From the NCBI GenBank assembly GCA_028752905.1, contig JAQNBH010000290.1, positions 1 to 64,000 on the forward strand: 64,000 bases of DNA, given 5' to 3'. A program made the translations under genes and the position numbers. Every line of letters starts with the position of its first letter. Position 1 is the first letter of the stretch. Shown one piece after another: positions 38,579 to 53,093 of this stretch. Origin of the DNA: Cladorhizidae sp. MBARI D1340-BT2 (Eukaryota; Porifera; Demospongiae; Poecilosclerida; Cladorhizidae). The notes below the pieces were generated by a model. That model was not told where the DNA came from. It ran no database searches and saw nothing but the letters and a program-made list of their open reading frames with translations.

Positions 38579-39812
38579 CTAAGAAAGAGTGCACCAGTTT
38601 ACAGGCCCAGTTGTTCCAGGACTAATTTCTGCTTTAATCTTGTTAAACAAGCCTTCTCGCCGAGGTGAGTATTTAAGCAGTTTAGATATTTCAAAAGTAG
38701 TATCTAGAGTATTCCTCAGTATTCTTGATGGTTTCTCCAGCAGCTAAATTTAAAGCATGACCATAGCAATGGACAAAAATAGCTCGTGACTCTTCTCCAC
38801 AAATTTTAGTAGAAGTCCCACCCCTTATACCATGTTTGCAGCAACATCATAGCATTGAGCACGACAGTTATGAATGCTAAGACTCATACGACACATCGCA
38901 TCCTTCAAACTACCAACCAAGACATCTGCTTTTATGGACTCAACATGGTCAAGGCCATAGAAATCTTCATGGGGTTGAAAATCATCATCAACCCACCGAA
39001 AGCAAACAACGAATTGCTCCTTATTGGATGCATCCGACACTTCATCAGCCATCAGGCAAAATACTCGGCTTGCTGGATAGAACTGGCTATAATATGTAAT
39101 GCCATTATTTTAATAACTTCATTTTGTATTTGGGGACTAGTATATTTATCAGTTTTCTTACTTAACATGGCCGATATTGCAGGATCATCCAATGCACGAA
39201 GATGCATTAATTGCATGAAGTTTACTGTCAACTTCATCACCAGCACCACGAAAAGCTATTCCTTGTCTAGCTAGGAATTGAATATTCTGAGCTATCTTGA
39301 TAAGGTACTCTCTGTTCACGGCTTTTTGCAAAGCATGTTGAGAAGATAACATACTTCCAACATCACTAGTCGTACCTGGTATAGTGATCACTAAATCGGT
39401 AGCTGCTTTATGAGATTTTGTGCTCTCATGTTGGTTGAAACATCGAGTTCTATCCTTCCAGTTACTGAACCCAGACAAAAAGGTTGAGTCCTGCATGTTT
39501 CCTTATCATCTTCAGTTTACCTAATATATATACTAGCTGTGAAATATGGAATGATTGCTGCCAATACGAGTGGCAGCTAGGCTTACTAGCAGAAGCTGCC
39601 CCACTGTATCTTACCTGTTTGGATTGCTTGCACACACGTGAAACAATAAGCCATGTCTCGTAGTGAAGCCATTTCCATTGGTTGAACCAAGCGCTCTGAA
39701 AAGAGCGATAAGAGATATTGGTTCGGCCGAAAGATCGCTTAGGAAAACTAAAGTTAGTTGGTTGAGTCGGATGATCGGGAAGCTTAGGACAATTTGGTAA
39801 CCTGGAAGCCAT
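38579..39812 (-). pseudogene. hAT transposase remnant, unit 5
   Basis: It carries an extra, private frameshift: one G is missing from the GGG at 39055, immediately before the MADEVSD block, so the RNase H-like part is split into 39249-39052 and 39052-38825. Otherwise as unit 1. Confidence 0.85.
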
Positions 39813-40378
39813 GCTGAAAAGACGAAATCTGACTTATCTTTAATTAAATATTAATTTAATAATTTTTATCCATTGCTACTAGTCACATAGGTAGGCTAGT
39901 TGTCCTTCAGTGTACTTCTATTCATGTCTCACCATATGATACTGCGAAGTAAAAAAAAATTTTTTTTTAAAAAATATATTTTAAAAAAAGTGGTTTTCGC
40001 GAAGTAGGCGTGTTCGGTCCAAACCTATACGGCAATTGCCGGAATATTACTTCCTAACAATATAAATCTTCAGAAGAAGTCTCAGCACAACTTCTCTTTC
40101 CAGGTTCGCTTTCTTTGACGCCCAGACCTTACTATTGCTTCTCTCTCACAATAGCCTTATCTAGACCAAGTATATAATCAAACAGTCTTCTCTCTCTCTC
40201 TCTAGACCTCTGCCCTCCTTTTCTGTATAAGGTAAGTTGATTATAATCAACAATAACAAAATGATGTACACGACCACGTCTATCAATACATCATTACTCC
40301 TATTGTTTTCTACCAAATTATATATTACGCAGAGCCAAGTCAGCTCAGTTCTGAGTCTCTCTTCAGTTCATTGAGGAG
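39813..40378. other. AT-rich non-coding core, unit 5
   Basis: The A/T tract at 39951-39989 is nine A, nine T, then mixed. TATAAAT lies at 40061-40067 and GTAAGT at 40232-40237. Confidence 0.8.
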
Positions 40379-40804
40379 TTAGTTTGTTGAGGGGTTTTCC
40401 TTCTTTCTTCCGGCTTGTTGATTACTCCTTCTTCCCTCTTTTCTTTCGAAGTCTCTTGTTCTTTTATAGGCAGCTGGTTTATCTTGTGTTGTGCCTAGGA
40501 TCATTCTCCTCAGAGACTGATCTGACCAATCAGGAGTTCCTTTTTCCAACCAATCAGGGGTCTCTGCTGTTGAAGTGGGATGATCCATAGTTGCGGTTTT
40601 GGTTCTGAGTTGGTGGGTGTCTACTGCCACTTGTGGGTGTGTAGTGTCAACCTCCCTCTGACGTGTTTCTCCTCTAACAGCTGTCTGGGCTTTCTCTGAC
40701 ACTCCAACCTCCCTCTGACGTGTTTCCCCTCTAACAGCTTCCGCTGTCAGGGCTTTTTCTGACAAGTAGACACCTGGGTGTGAGGGAGTAGACATTTCAT
40801 GCCG
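40379..40804 (-). other. Spacer A with 138-codon open frame, unit 5
   Basis: A 15-bp deletion near 40682 removes one of two neighbouring CTCTAACAG repeats, shortening the open frame (40379-40795) by five codons in phase. This is a simple direct-repeat deletion private to this unit. Confidence 0.25.
40460..40558 (-). promoter_or_regulatory. Candidate minus-strand promoter, unit 5
   Basis: CCAAT pair and TATAAAAG unchanged. Confidence 0.4.
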
Positions 40805-41730
40805 GGTCCAACTCTGTACCTCACTCTATAGTCAGATCCAACTCTGTATCTCACTCTATAGTCAGGTCCAACTCTGTATCTCACTCTATAGTCAGGTCCA
40901 ACTCTGCATCTCACTCTATAGTCAGGTCCAACTCTGTATCTCACTCTATAGTCAGGTCCAACTCTGTATCTCACTCTATAGTCAGGTCCAACTCTGCATC
41001 TCACTCTATAGTCAGGTCCAACTCTGTATCTCACTCTATAGTCAGGTCCAACTCTGTATCTCACTCTATAGTCAGGTCCAACTCTGCATCTCACTCTATA
41101 GTCAGGTCCAACTCTGTATCTCACTCTATAGTCAGGTCCAGCTCTGTATCCCACTCTATAGTCAGGTCCAACTCTGTATCTCACTCTATAGTCAGGTCCA
41201 ACTCTGTATCCCACTCTATAGTCAGGTCCAACTCTGTATCTCACTCTATAGTCAGGTCCAACTCTGTATCTCACTCTATAGTCAGGTCCAACTCTGTATC
41301 TCACTCTATAGTCAGGTCCAACTCTGCATCTCACTCTATAGTCAGGTCCAACTCTGTATCTCACTCTATAGTCAGGTCCAACTCTGCATCTCACTCTATA
41401 GTCAGGTCCAACTCTGTATCTCACTCTATAGTCAGGTCCAACTCTGTATCTCACTCTATAGTCAGGTCCAACTCTGTATCTCACTCTATAGTCAGGTCCA
41501 ACTCTGTATCTCACTCTATAGTCAGGTCCAACTCTGTATCTCACTCTATAGTCAGGTCCAACTCTGTATCTCACTCTATAGTCAGGCCCAACTCTGTATC
41601 TCACTCTATAGTCAGGTCCAACTCTGTATCTCACTCTATAGTCAGGTCCAACTCTGTATCTCACTCTATAGTCAGGTCCAACTCTGTATCTCACTCTATA
41701 GTCAGGTCCAACTCTGTATCTCACTCTATA
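40805..41730. repeat. 30-bp minisatellite, unit 6 (about 31 copies)
   Basis: Private unit CAGCTCTG at about 41140 combined with TATCCC, and a second TATCCC at about 41210. TGCATCT units lie at about 40905, 40985, 41085, 41325 and 41385. GCCCAAC at about 41585 is five units from the right end, as in units 3 and 4. Confidence 0.97.
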
Positions 41731-41889
41731 TGCCGGGTGAGAGTAGACACCTGGGTGTGAGGGAGTAGACATTTCAGGTTTTGGTTCTGAGTTGGTGGGT
41801 GTCTACTGCCACTTGTGGGTGTGTAGTGTCAACCTCCCTCTGACGTGTTTCCCCTCTAACAGCTTACGCTGTCAGGGCTTTCTCTGACA
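41731..41889. repeat. Spacer B, unit 6
   Basis: 159 bp, matching unit 2. Confidence 0.9.
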
Positions 41890-44800
41890 CTACCACACTT
41901 CGCTATATAGAGAGTACTACCACACTTCCCAATATAGAGAGTGCTACCACACTTCCCTATATATAGAGTGCTACCACACTTCCCAATATATAGAGTGCTA
42001 CCACACTTCCCTATATAGAGAGTGCTACCACACTTCCCTATATATAGAGTGCTACCACACTTCCCTATATATAGAGTGCTACCACACTTCCCTATATATA
42101 GAGTGCTACCACACTTCCCTATATAGAGAGTGCTGCCACACTTCCCTATATAGAGAGTACTACCACACTTCCCTATATATAGAGTGCTAGTACACTTCCC
42201 TATATAGAGAGTACTACCACACTTCCCAATATAGAGAGTGCTACCACACTTCCCTATATATAGAGTGCTACCACACTTCCCAATATATAGAGTGCTAGTA
42301 CACTTCCCAATATAGAGAGTGCTACCACACTTCCCTATATATAGAGTGCTAGTACACTTCCCTATATAGAGAGTGCTACCACACTTCCCTATATATAGAG
42401 TGCTACCACACTTCCCTATATATAGAGTGCTAGTACACTTCCCAATATAGAGAGTGCTACCACACTTCCCAATATAGAGTGCTACCACACTTCCCTATAT
42501 AGAGAGTACTACCACACTTCCCAATATAGAGAGTGCTACCACACTTCCCAATATAGAGAGTGCTACCACACTTCCCTATATATAGAGTGCTACCACACTT
42601 CCCTATATATAGAGTGCTAGTACACTTCCCAATATAGAGAGTGCTACCACACTTCCCAATATAGAGAGTGCTACCACACTTCCCTATATATAGAGTGCTA
42701 CCACACTTCCCAATATATAGAGTGCTACCACACTTCCCTATATAGAGAGTGCTACCACACTTCCCTATATATAGAGTGCTACCACACTTCCCTATATATA
42801 GAGTGCTACCACACTTCCCTATATATAGAGTGCTACCACACTTCCCTATATAGAGAGTGCTGCCACACTTCCCTATATAGAGAGTACTACCACACTTCCC
42901 TATATATAGAGTGCTAGTACACTTCCCTATATAGAGAGTACTACCACACTTCCCAATATAGAGAGTGCTACCACACTTCCCAATATAGAGAGTGCTACCA
43001 CACTTCCCTATATAGAGAGTGCTGCCACACTTCCCTATATATAGAGTGCTACCACACTTCCCAATATATAGAGTGCTAGTACACTTCCCAATATAGAGAG
43101 TGCTACCACACTTCCCTATATATAGAGTGCTAGTACACTTCCCTATATAGAGAGTGCTACCACACTTTCCTATATATAGAGTGCTACCACACTTCCCTAT
43201 ATATAGAGTGCTAGTACACTTCCCAATATAGAGAGTGCTACCACACTTCCCAATATAGAGTGCTACCACACTTCCCTATATAGAGAGTACTACCACACTT
43301 CCCAATATAGAGTGCTACCACACTTCCCAATATAGAGAGTGCTACCACACTTCCCTATATATAGAGTGCTACCACACTTCCCTATATATAGAGTGCTAGT
43401 ACACTTCCCAATATAGAGAGTGCTACCACACTTCCCAATATAGAGAGTGCTACCACACTTCCCAATATATAGAGTGCTACCACACTTCCCTATATATAGA
43501 GTGCTAGTACACTTCCCAATATATAGTGCTAGTACACTTCCCAATATATAGAGTGCTACCACACTTCCCTATATATAGAGTGCTAGTACACTTCCCAATA
43601 TATAGAGTGCTACCACACTTCCCTATATATAGAGTGCTAGTACACTTCCCTATATAGAGTGCTACCACACTTCCCTATATATAGAGTGCTAGTACACTTC
43701 CCTATATATAGAGTGCTAGTACACTTCCCAATATAGAGAGTGCTACCACACTTCCCAATATATAGAGTGCTAGTACACTTCCCTATATATAGAGTGCTAG
43801 TACACTTCCCTATATATAGAGTGCTACCACACTTCCCAATATAGAGAGTACTACCACACTTCCCTATATATAGAGTGCTACCACACTTCCCTATATAGAG
43901 AGTGCTAGTACACTTCCCAATATAGAGAGTGCTACCACACTTCCCTATATATAGAGTGCTAGTACACTTCCCTATATATAGAGTGCTACCACACTTCCCT
44001 ATATAGAGAGTGCTAGTACACTTCCCAATATAGAGAGTACTACCACACTTCCCTATATAGAGAGTGCTACCACACTTCCCTATATAGAGAGTGCTAGTAC
44101 ACTTCCCAATATAGAGAGTACTACCACACTTCCCTATATATAGAGTGCTACCACACTTCCCAATATATAGAGTGCTACCACACTTCCCAATATAGAGAGT
44201 ACTACCACACTTCCCAATATAGAGAGTGCTACCACACTTCCCAATATAGAGAGTGCTACCACACTTCCCAATATATAGAGTGCTAGTACACTTCCCAATA
44301 TATAGAGTGCTAGTACACTTCCCTATATATAGAGTGCTAGTACACTTCCCTATATATAGAGTGCTACCACACTTCCCAATATATAGAGTGCTAGTACACT
44401 TCCCTATATATAGAGTGCTAGTACACTTCCCTATATATAGAGTGCTACCACACTTCCCAATATAGAGAGTACTACCACACTTCCCTATATATAGAGTGCT
44501 ACCACACTTCCCTATATAGAGTGCTAGTACACTTCCCAATATAGAGAGTGCTACCACACTTCCCTATATATAGAGTGCTAGTACACTTCATATATAGAGT
44601 GCTACCACACTTCCCTATATAGAGAGTGCTAGTACACTTCCCAATATAGAGAGTACTACCACACTTCCCTATATATAGAGTGCTACCACACTTCCCAATA
44701 TATAGAGTGCTACCACACTTCCCAATATAGAGAGTACTACCACACTTCCCTATATAGAGAGTGCTACCACACTTCCCTATATATAGAGTACTACCACACT

Positions 44801-45376
44801 TCCCTATATATAGAGTGCTAGTACACTTCCCAATATAGAGAGTGCTACCACACTTCCCAATATATAGTGCTAGTACACTTCCCTATATATAGTGCTACCA
44901 CACTTCCCAATATAGAGAGTACTACCACACTTCCCTATATATAGAGTGCTACCACACTTCCCTATATAGAGAGTGCTAGTACACTTCCCTATATAGAGAG
45001 TGCTAGTACACTTCCCAATATAGAGAGTGCTACCACACTTCCCTATATATAGAGTGCTGCCACACTTCCCTATATATAGAGTGCTACCACACTTCCCAAT
45101 ATAGAGAGTGCTACCACACTTCCCTATATATAGAGTGCTACCACACTTCCCAATATAGAGAGTGCTACCACACTTCCCTATATAGAGAGTGCTGCCACAC
45201 TTCCCTATATATAGAGTGCTACCACACTTCCCAATATAGAGAGTGCTACCACACTTCCCTATATATAGAGTGCTACCACACGTCCCTATATAGAGAGTGC
45301 TAGTACACTTCCCAATATATAGAGTACTACCACACTTCCCTATATAGAGAGTGCTAGTACACTTCCCAATATATAG
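41890..45376. repeat. 27-bp minisatellite, unit 6 (about 129 copies)
   Basis: The left 1.7 kb follows unit 3 closely, including the 25-bp units. A private C-to-T gives CACACTTTCC near 43166. The landmark unit is near 44589. The minus frame 43637-44557 is open for 306 codons. Confidence 0.96.
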
Positions 45377-45387
45377 GACTACTACAG

Positions 45388-46622
45388 CTAAGAAAGAGTG
45401 CACCAGTTTACAGGCCCAGTTGTTCCAGGACTAATTTCTGCTTTAATCTTGTTAAACAAGCCTTCTCGCCGAGGTGAGTATTTAAGCAGTTTAGATATTT
45501 CAAAAGTAGTATCTAGAGTATTCCTCAGTATTCTTGATGGTTTCTCCAGCAGCTAAATTTAAAGCATGACCATAGCAATGGACAAAAATAGCTCGTGACT
45601 CTTCTCCACAAATTTTAGTAGAAGTCCCACCCCTTATACCATGTTTGCAGCAACATCATAGCATTGAGCACGACAGTTATGAATGCTAAGACTCATACGA
45701 CACATCGCATCCTTCAAACTACCAACCAAGACATCTGCTTTTATGGACTCAACATGGTCAAGGCCATAGAAATCTTCATGGGGTTGAAAATCATCATCAA
45801 CCCACCGAAAGCAAACAACGAATTGCTCCTTATTGGATGCATCCGACACTTCATCAGCCATCAGGGCAAAATACTCGGCTTGCTGGATAGAACTGGCTAT
45901 AATATGTAATGCCATTATTTTAATAACTTCATTTTGTATTTGGGGACTAGTATATTTATCAGTTTTCTTACTTAACATGGCCGATATTGCAGGATCATCC
46001 AATGCACGAAGATGCATTAATTGCATGAAGTTTACTGTCAACTTCATCACCAGCACCACGAAAAGCTATTCCTTGTCTAGCTAGGAATTGAATATTCTGA
46101 GCTATCTTGATAAGGTACTCTCTGTTCACGGCTTTTTGCAAAGCATGTTGAGAAGATAACATACTTCCAACATCACTAGTCGTACCTGGTATAGTGATCA
46201 CTAAATCGGTAGCTGCTTTATGAGATTTTGTGCTCTCATGTTGGTTGAAACATCGAGTTCTATCCTTCCAGTTACTGAACCCAGACAAAAAGGTTGAGTC
46301 CTGCATGTTTCCTTATCATCTTCAGTTTACCTAATATATATACTAGCTGTGAAATATGGAATGATTGCTGCCAATACGAGTGGCAGCTAGGCTTACTAGC
46401 AGAAGCTGCCCCACTGTATCTTACCTGTTTGGATTGCTTGCACACACGTGAAACAATAAGCCATGTCTCGTAGTGAAGCCATTTCCATTGGTTGAACCAA
46501 GCGCTCTGAAAAGAGCGATAAGAGATATTGGTTCGGCCGAAAGATCGCTTAGGAAAACTAAAGTTAGTTGGTTGAGTCGGATGATCGGGAAGCTTAGGAC
46601 AATTTGGTAACCTGGAAGCCAT
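45388..46622 (-). pseudogene. hAT transposase remnant, unit 6
   Basis: Same structure and frameshifts as unit 1, with no private coding change seen. Confidence 0.85.
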
Positions 46623-47187
46623 GCTGAAAAGACGAAATCTGACTATCTTTAATTAAATATTAATTTAATAATTTTTATCCATTGCTACTAGTCACATAGG
46701 TAGGCTAGTTGTCCTTCAGTGTACTTCTATTCATGTCTCACCATATGATACTGCGAAGTAAAAAAAAAAATTAAAAAAAAAAAAATATTTAAAAAAAAGT
46801 GGTTTTCGCGAAGTAGGCGTGTTCGGTCCAAACCTATACGGCAATTGCCGGAATATTACTTCCTAACAATATAAATCTTCAGAAGAAGTCTCAGCACAAC
46901 TTCTCTTTCCAGGTTCGCTTTCTTTGACGCCCAGACCTTACTATTGCTTCTCTCTCACAATAGCCTTATCTAGACCAAGTATATAATCAAACAGTCTTCT
47001 CTCTCTCTCTCTAGACCTCTGCCCTCCTTTTCTGTATAAGGTAAGTTGATTATAATCAACAATAACAAAATGATGTACACGACCACGTCTATCAATACAT
47101 CATTACTCCTATTGTTTTCTACCAAATTATATATTACGCAGAGCCAAGTCAGCTCAGTTCTGAGTCTCTCTTCAGTTCATTGAGGAG
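46623..47187. other. AT-rich non-coding core, unit 6
   Basis: One base shorter than the others: a T is missing near 46644 (GACTATC for GACTTATC). The A/T tract at 46760-46798 is still 39 bp. TATAAAT lies at 46870-46876 and GTAAGT at 47041-47046. Confidence 0.8.
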
Positions 47188-47628
47188 TTAGTTTGTTGAG
47201 GGGTTTTCCTTCTTTCTTCCGGCTTGTTGATTACTCCTTCTTCCCTCTTTTCTTTCGAAGTCTCTTGTTCTTTTATAGGCAGCTGGTTTATCTTGTGTTG
47301 TGCCTAGGATCATTCTCCTCAGAGACTGATCTGACCAATCAGGAGTTCCTTTTTCCAACCAATCAGGGGTCTCTGCTGTTGAAGTGGGATGATCCATAGT
47401 TGCGGTTTTGGTTCTGAGTTGGTGGGTGTCTACTGCCACTTGTGGGTGTGTAGTGTCAACCTCCCTCTGACGTGTTTCTCCTCTAACAGCTTCCTCTCTA
47501 ACAGCTGTCTGGGCTTTCTCTGACACTCCAACCTCCCTCTGACGTGTTTCCCCTCTAACAGCTTCCGCTGTCAGGGCTTTTTCTGACAAGTAGACACCTG
47601 GGTGTGAGGGAGTAGACATTTCATGCCG
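47188..47628 (-). other. Spacer A with 143-codon open frame, unit 6
   Basis: Open frame 47188-47619, with translation as in unit 2. Confidence 0.25.
47269..47367 (-). promoter_or_regulatory. Candidate minus-strand promoter, unit 6
   Basis: CCAAT pair and TATAAAAG unchanged. Confidence 0.4.
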
Positions 47629-48224
47629 GGTCCAACTCTGTACCTCACTCTATAGTCAGATCCAACTCTGTATCTCACTCTATAGTCAGGTCCAACTCTG
47701 TATCTCACTCTATAGTCAGGTCCAACTCTGCATCTCACTCTATAGTCAGGTCCAACTCTGTATCCCACTCTATAGTCAGGTCCAACTCTGTATCTCACTC
47801 TATAGTCAGGTCCAACTCTGCATCTCACTCTATAGTCAGGTCCAACTCTGTATCTCACTCTATAGTCAGGTCCAACTCTGTATCTCACTCTATAGTCAGG
47901 TCCAACTCTGTATCTCACTCTATAGTCAGGTCCAACTCTGTATCTCACTCTATAGTCAGGTCCAACTCTGTATCTCACTCTATAGTCAGGTCCAACTCTG
48001 TATCTCACTCTATAGTCAGGTCCAACTCTGTATCTCACTCTATAGTCAGGTCCAACTCTGTATCTCACTCTATAGTCAGGTCCAACTCTGTATCTCACTC
48101 TATAGTCAGGTCCAACTCTGTATCTCACTCTATAGTCAGGTCCAACTCTGTATCTCACTCTATAGTCAGGTCCAACTCTGTATCTCACTCTATAGTCAGG
48201 TCCAACTCTGTATCTCACTCTATA
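47629..48224. repeat. 30-bp minisatellite, unit 7 (about 20 copies)
   Basis: Variant order at the left end is the same as in unit 2 (TGTACCTC, CAGATCC, TGCATCT, TATCCC, TGCATCT), followed by identical units. It is two units shorter than unit 2. Confidence 0.97.
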
Positions 48225-48383
48225 TGCCGGGTGAGAGTAGACACCTGGGTGTGAGGGAGTAGACATTTCAGGTTTTGGTTCTGAGTTGGTGGGTGTCTAC
48301 TGCCACTTGTGGGTGTGTAGTGTCAACCTCCCTCTGACGTGTTTCCCCTCTAACAGCTTACGCTGTCAGGGCTTTCTCTGACA
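48225..48383. repeat. Spacer B, unit 7
   Basis: 159 bp, matching unit 2. Confidence 0.9.
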
Positions 48384-51300
48384 CTACCACACTTCGCTAT
48401 ATAGAGAGTACTACCACACTTCCCAATATAGAGAGTGCTACCACACTTCCCTATATATAGAGTGCTACCACACTTCCCAATATATAGAGTGCTACCACAC
48501 TTCCCTATATAGAGAGTGCTACCACACTTCCCTATATATAGAGTGCTACCACACTTCCCTATATATAGAGTGCTACCACACTTCCCTATATATAGAGTGC
48601 TACCACACTTCCCTATATAGAGAGTGCTGCCACACTTCCCTATATAGAGAGTACTACCACACTTCCCTATATATAGAGTGCTAGTACACTTCCCTATATA
48701 GAGAGTACTACCACACTTCCCAATATAGAGAGTGCTACCACACTTCCCTATATATAGAGTGCTACCACACTTCCCAATATATAGAGTGCTAGTACACTTC
48801 CCAATATAGAGAGTGCTACCACACTTCCCTATATATAGAGTGCTAGTACACTTCCCTATATAGAGAGTGCTACCACACTTCCCTATATATAGAGTGCTAC
48901 CACACTTCCCTATATATAGAGTGCTAGTACACTTCCCAATATAGAGAGTGCTACCACACTTCCCAATATAGAGTGCTACCACACTTCCCTATATAGAGAG
49001 TACTACCACACTTCCCAATATAGAGAGTGCTACCACACTTCCCAATATAGAGAGTGCTACCACACTTCCCTATATATAGAGTGCTACCACACTTCCCTAT
49101 ATATAGAGTGCTAGTACACTTCCCAATATAGAGAGTGCTACCACACTTCCCAATATAGAGAGTGCTACCACACTTCCCTATATATAGAGTGCTACCACAC
49201 TTCCCAATATATAGAGTGCTACCACACTTCCCTATATAGAGAGTGCTACCACACTTCCCTATATATAGAGTGCTACCACACTTCCCTATATATAGAGTGC
49301 TACCACACTTCCCTATATATAGAGTGCTACCACACTTCCCTATATAGAGAGTGCTGCCACACTTCCCTATATAGAGAGTACTACCACACTTCCCTATATA
49401 TAGAGTGCTAGTACACTTCCCTATATAGAGAGTACTACCACACTTCCCAATATAGAGAGTGCTACCACACTTCCCAATATAGAGAGTGCTACCACACTTC
49501 CCTATATAGAGAGTGCTGCCACACTTCCCTATATATAGAGTGCTACCACACTTCCCAATATATAGAGTGCTAGTACACTTCCCAATATAGAGAGTGCTAC
49601 CACACTTCCCTATATATAGAGTGCTAGTACACTTCCCTATATAGAGAGTGCTACCACACTTCCCTATATATAGAGTGCTACCACACTTCCCTATATATAG
49701 AGTGCTAGTACACTTCCCAATATAGAGAGTGCTACCACACTTCCCAATATAGAGTGCTACCACACTTCCCTATATAGAGAGTACTACCACACTTCCCAAT
49801 ATAGAGAGTGCTACCACACTTCCCAATATAGAGAGTGCTACCACACTTCCCTATATATAGAGTGCTACCACACTTCCCTATATATAGAGTGCTAGTACAC
49901 TTCCCAATATAGAGAGTGCTACCACACTTCCCAATATAGAGAGTGCTACCACACTTCCCAATATATAGAGTGCTACCACACTTCCCTATATATAGAGTGC
50001 TAGTACACTTCCCAATATATAGTGCTAGTACACTTCCCAATATATAGAGTGCTACCACACTTCCCTATATATAGAGTGCTAGTACACTTCCCAATATATA
50101 GAGTGCTACCACACTTCCCTATATATAGAGTGCTAGTACACTTCCCTATATAGAGAGTGCTACCACACTTCCCTATATATAGAGTGCTAGTACACTTCCC
50201 TATATATAGAGTGCTAGTACACTTCCCAATATAGAGAGTGCTACCACACTTCCCAATATATAGAGTGCTAGTACACTTCCCTATATATAGAGTGCTAGTA
50301 CACTTCCCTATATATAGAGTGCTACCACACTTCCCAATATAGAGAGTACTACCACACTTCCCTATATATAGAGTGCTACCACACTTCCCTATATAGAGAG
50401 TGCTAGTACACTTCCCAATATAGAGAGTGCTACCACACTTCCCTATATATAGAGTGCTAGTACACTTCCCTATATATAGAGTGCTACCACACTTCCCTAT
50501 ATAGAGAGTGCTAGTACACTTCCCAATATAGAGAGTACTACCACACTTCCCTATATAGAGAGTGCTACCACACTTCCCTATATAGAGAGTGCTAGTACAC
50601 TTCCCAATATAGAGAGTACTACCACACTTCCCTATATATAGAGTGCTACCACACTTCCCAATATATAGAGTGCTACCACACTTCCCAATATAGAGAGTAC
50701 TACCACACTTCCCAATATAGAGAGTGCTACCACACTTCCCAATATAGAGAGTGCTACCACACTTCCCAATATATAGAGTGCTAGTACACTTCCCAATATA
50801 TAGAGTGCTAGTACACTTCCCTATATATAGAGTGCTACCACACTTCCCAATATAGAGAGTGCTACCACACTTCCCAATATATAGAGTGCTAGTACACTTC
50901 CCTATATATAGAGTGCTACCACACTTCCCAATATATAGAGTGCTAGTACACTTCCCTATATATAGAGTGCTAGTACACTTCCCTATATATAGAGTGCTAC
51001 CACACTTCCCAATATAGAGAGTACTACCACACTTCCCTATATATAGAGTGCTACCACACTTCCCTATATAGAGTGCTAGTACACTTCCCAATATAGAGAG
51101 TGCTACCACACTTCCCTATATATAGAGTGCTAGTACACTTCATATATAGAGTGCTACCACACTTCCCTATATAGAGAGTGCTAGTACACTTCCCAATATA
51201 GAGAGTACTACCACACTTCCCTATATATAGAGTGCTACCACACTTCCCAATATATAGAGTGCTACCACACTTCCCAATATAGAGAGTACTACCACACTTC

Positions 51301-51847
51301 CCTATATAGAGAGTGCTACCACACTTCCCTATATATAGAGTACTACCACACTTCCCTATATATAGAGTGCTAGTACACTTCCCAATATATAGTGCTAGTA
51401 CACTTCCCTATATATAGTGCTACCACACTTCCCAATATAGAGAGTACTACCACACTTCCCTATATATAGAGTGCTACCACACTTCCCTATATAGAGAGTG
51501 CTAGTACACTTCCCTATATAGAGAGTGCTAGTACACTTCCCAATATAGAGAGTGCTACCACACTTCCCTATATATAGAGTGCTGCCACACTTCCCTATAT
51601 ATAGAGTGCTACCACACTTCCCAATATAGAGAGTGCTACCACACTTCCCTATATATAGAGTGCTACCACACTTCCCAATATAGAGAGTGCTACCACACTT
51701 CCCTATATATAGAGTGCTACCACACTTCCCAATATATAGAGTGCTACCACACTTCCCAATATAGAGAGTGCTACCACACTTCCCTATATATAGAGTGCTA
51801 CCACACTTCCCTATATAGAGAGTGCTAGTACACTTCCCAATATATAG
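48384..51847. repeat. 27-bp minisatellite, unit 7 (about 128 copies)
   Basis: The left and middle parts match units 1 and 5, with the 369-codon minus frame at 50000-51109. After the landmark unit (near 51140) it is about 80 bp shorter than units 5 and 6 and lacks the CACACGTCCC unit found there. Confidence 0.96.
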
Positions 51848-51858
51848 GACTACTACAG

Positions 51859-53093
51859 CTAAGAAAGAGTGCACCAGTTTACAGGCCCAGTTGTTCCAGG
51901 ACTAATTTCTGCTTTAATCTTGTTAAACAAGCCTTCTCGCCGAGGTGAGTATTTAAGCAGTTTAGATATTTCAAAAGTAGTATCTAGAGTATTCCTCAGT
52001 ATTCTTGATGGTTTCTCCAGCAGCTAAATTTAAAGCATGACCATAGCAATGGACAAAAATAGCTCGTGACTCTTCTCCACAAATTTTAGTAGAAGTCCCA
52101 CCCCTTATACCATGTTTGCAGCAACATCATAGCATTGAGCACGACAGTTATGAATGCTAAGACTCATACGACACATCGCATCCTTCAAACTACCAACCAA
52201 GACATCTGCTTTTATGGACTCAACATGGTCAAGGCCATAGAAATCTTCATGGGGTTGAAAATCATCATCAACCCACCGAAAGCAAACAACGAATTGCTCC
52301 TTATTGGATGCATCCGACACTTTATCAGCCATCAGGGCAAAATACTCGGCTTGCTGGATAGAACTGGCTATAATATGTAATGCCATTATTTTAATAACTT
52401 CATTTTGTATTTGGGGACTAGTATATTTATCAGTTTTCTTACTTAACATGGCCGATATTGCAGGATCATCCAATGCACGAAGATGCATTAATTGCATGAA
52501 GTTTACTGTCAACTTCATCACCAGCACCACGAAAAGCTATTCCTTGTCTAGCTAGGAATTGAATATTCTGAGCTATCTTGATAAGGTACTCTCTGTTCAC
52601 GGCTTTTTGCAAAGCATGTTGAGAAGATAACATACTTCCAACATCACTAGTCGTACCTGGTATAGTGATCACTAAATCGGTAGCTGCTTTATGAGATTTT
52701 GTGCTCTCATGTTGGTTGAAACATCGAGTTCTATCCTTCCAGTTACTGAACCCAGACAAAAAGGTTGAGTCCTGCATGTTTCCTTATCATCTTCAGTTTA
52801 CCTAATATATATACTAGCTGTGAAATATGGAATGATTGCTGCCAATACGAGTGGCAGCTAGGCTTACTAGCAGAAGCTGCCCCACTGTATCTTACCTGTT
52901 TGGATTGCTTGCACACACGTGAAACAATAAGCCATGTCTCGTAGTGAAGCCATTTCCATTGGTTGAACCAAGCGCTCTGAAAAGAGCGATAAGAGATATT
53001 GGTTCGGCCGAAAGATCGCTTAGGAAAACTAAAGTTAGTTGGTTGAGTCGGATGATCGGGAAGCTTAGGACAATTTGGTAACCTGGAAGCCAT
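51859..53093 (-). pseudogene. hAT transposase remnant, unit 7
   Basis: Private C-to-T at 52323 changes the conserved MADEVSD block to MADKVSD (Glu to Lys). Otherwise as unit 1. Confidence 0.85.

Noticed and set aside
50000..51109. 369-residue YIGKC repeat protein and the other 27-bp array frames as genes
   Set aside because: Openness follows from the 27-bp period, frames are cut by 25-bp units, and many begin at GTG. The silent-variant pattern is reported as a finding, but it is not enough to call a gene.
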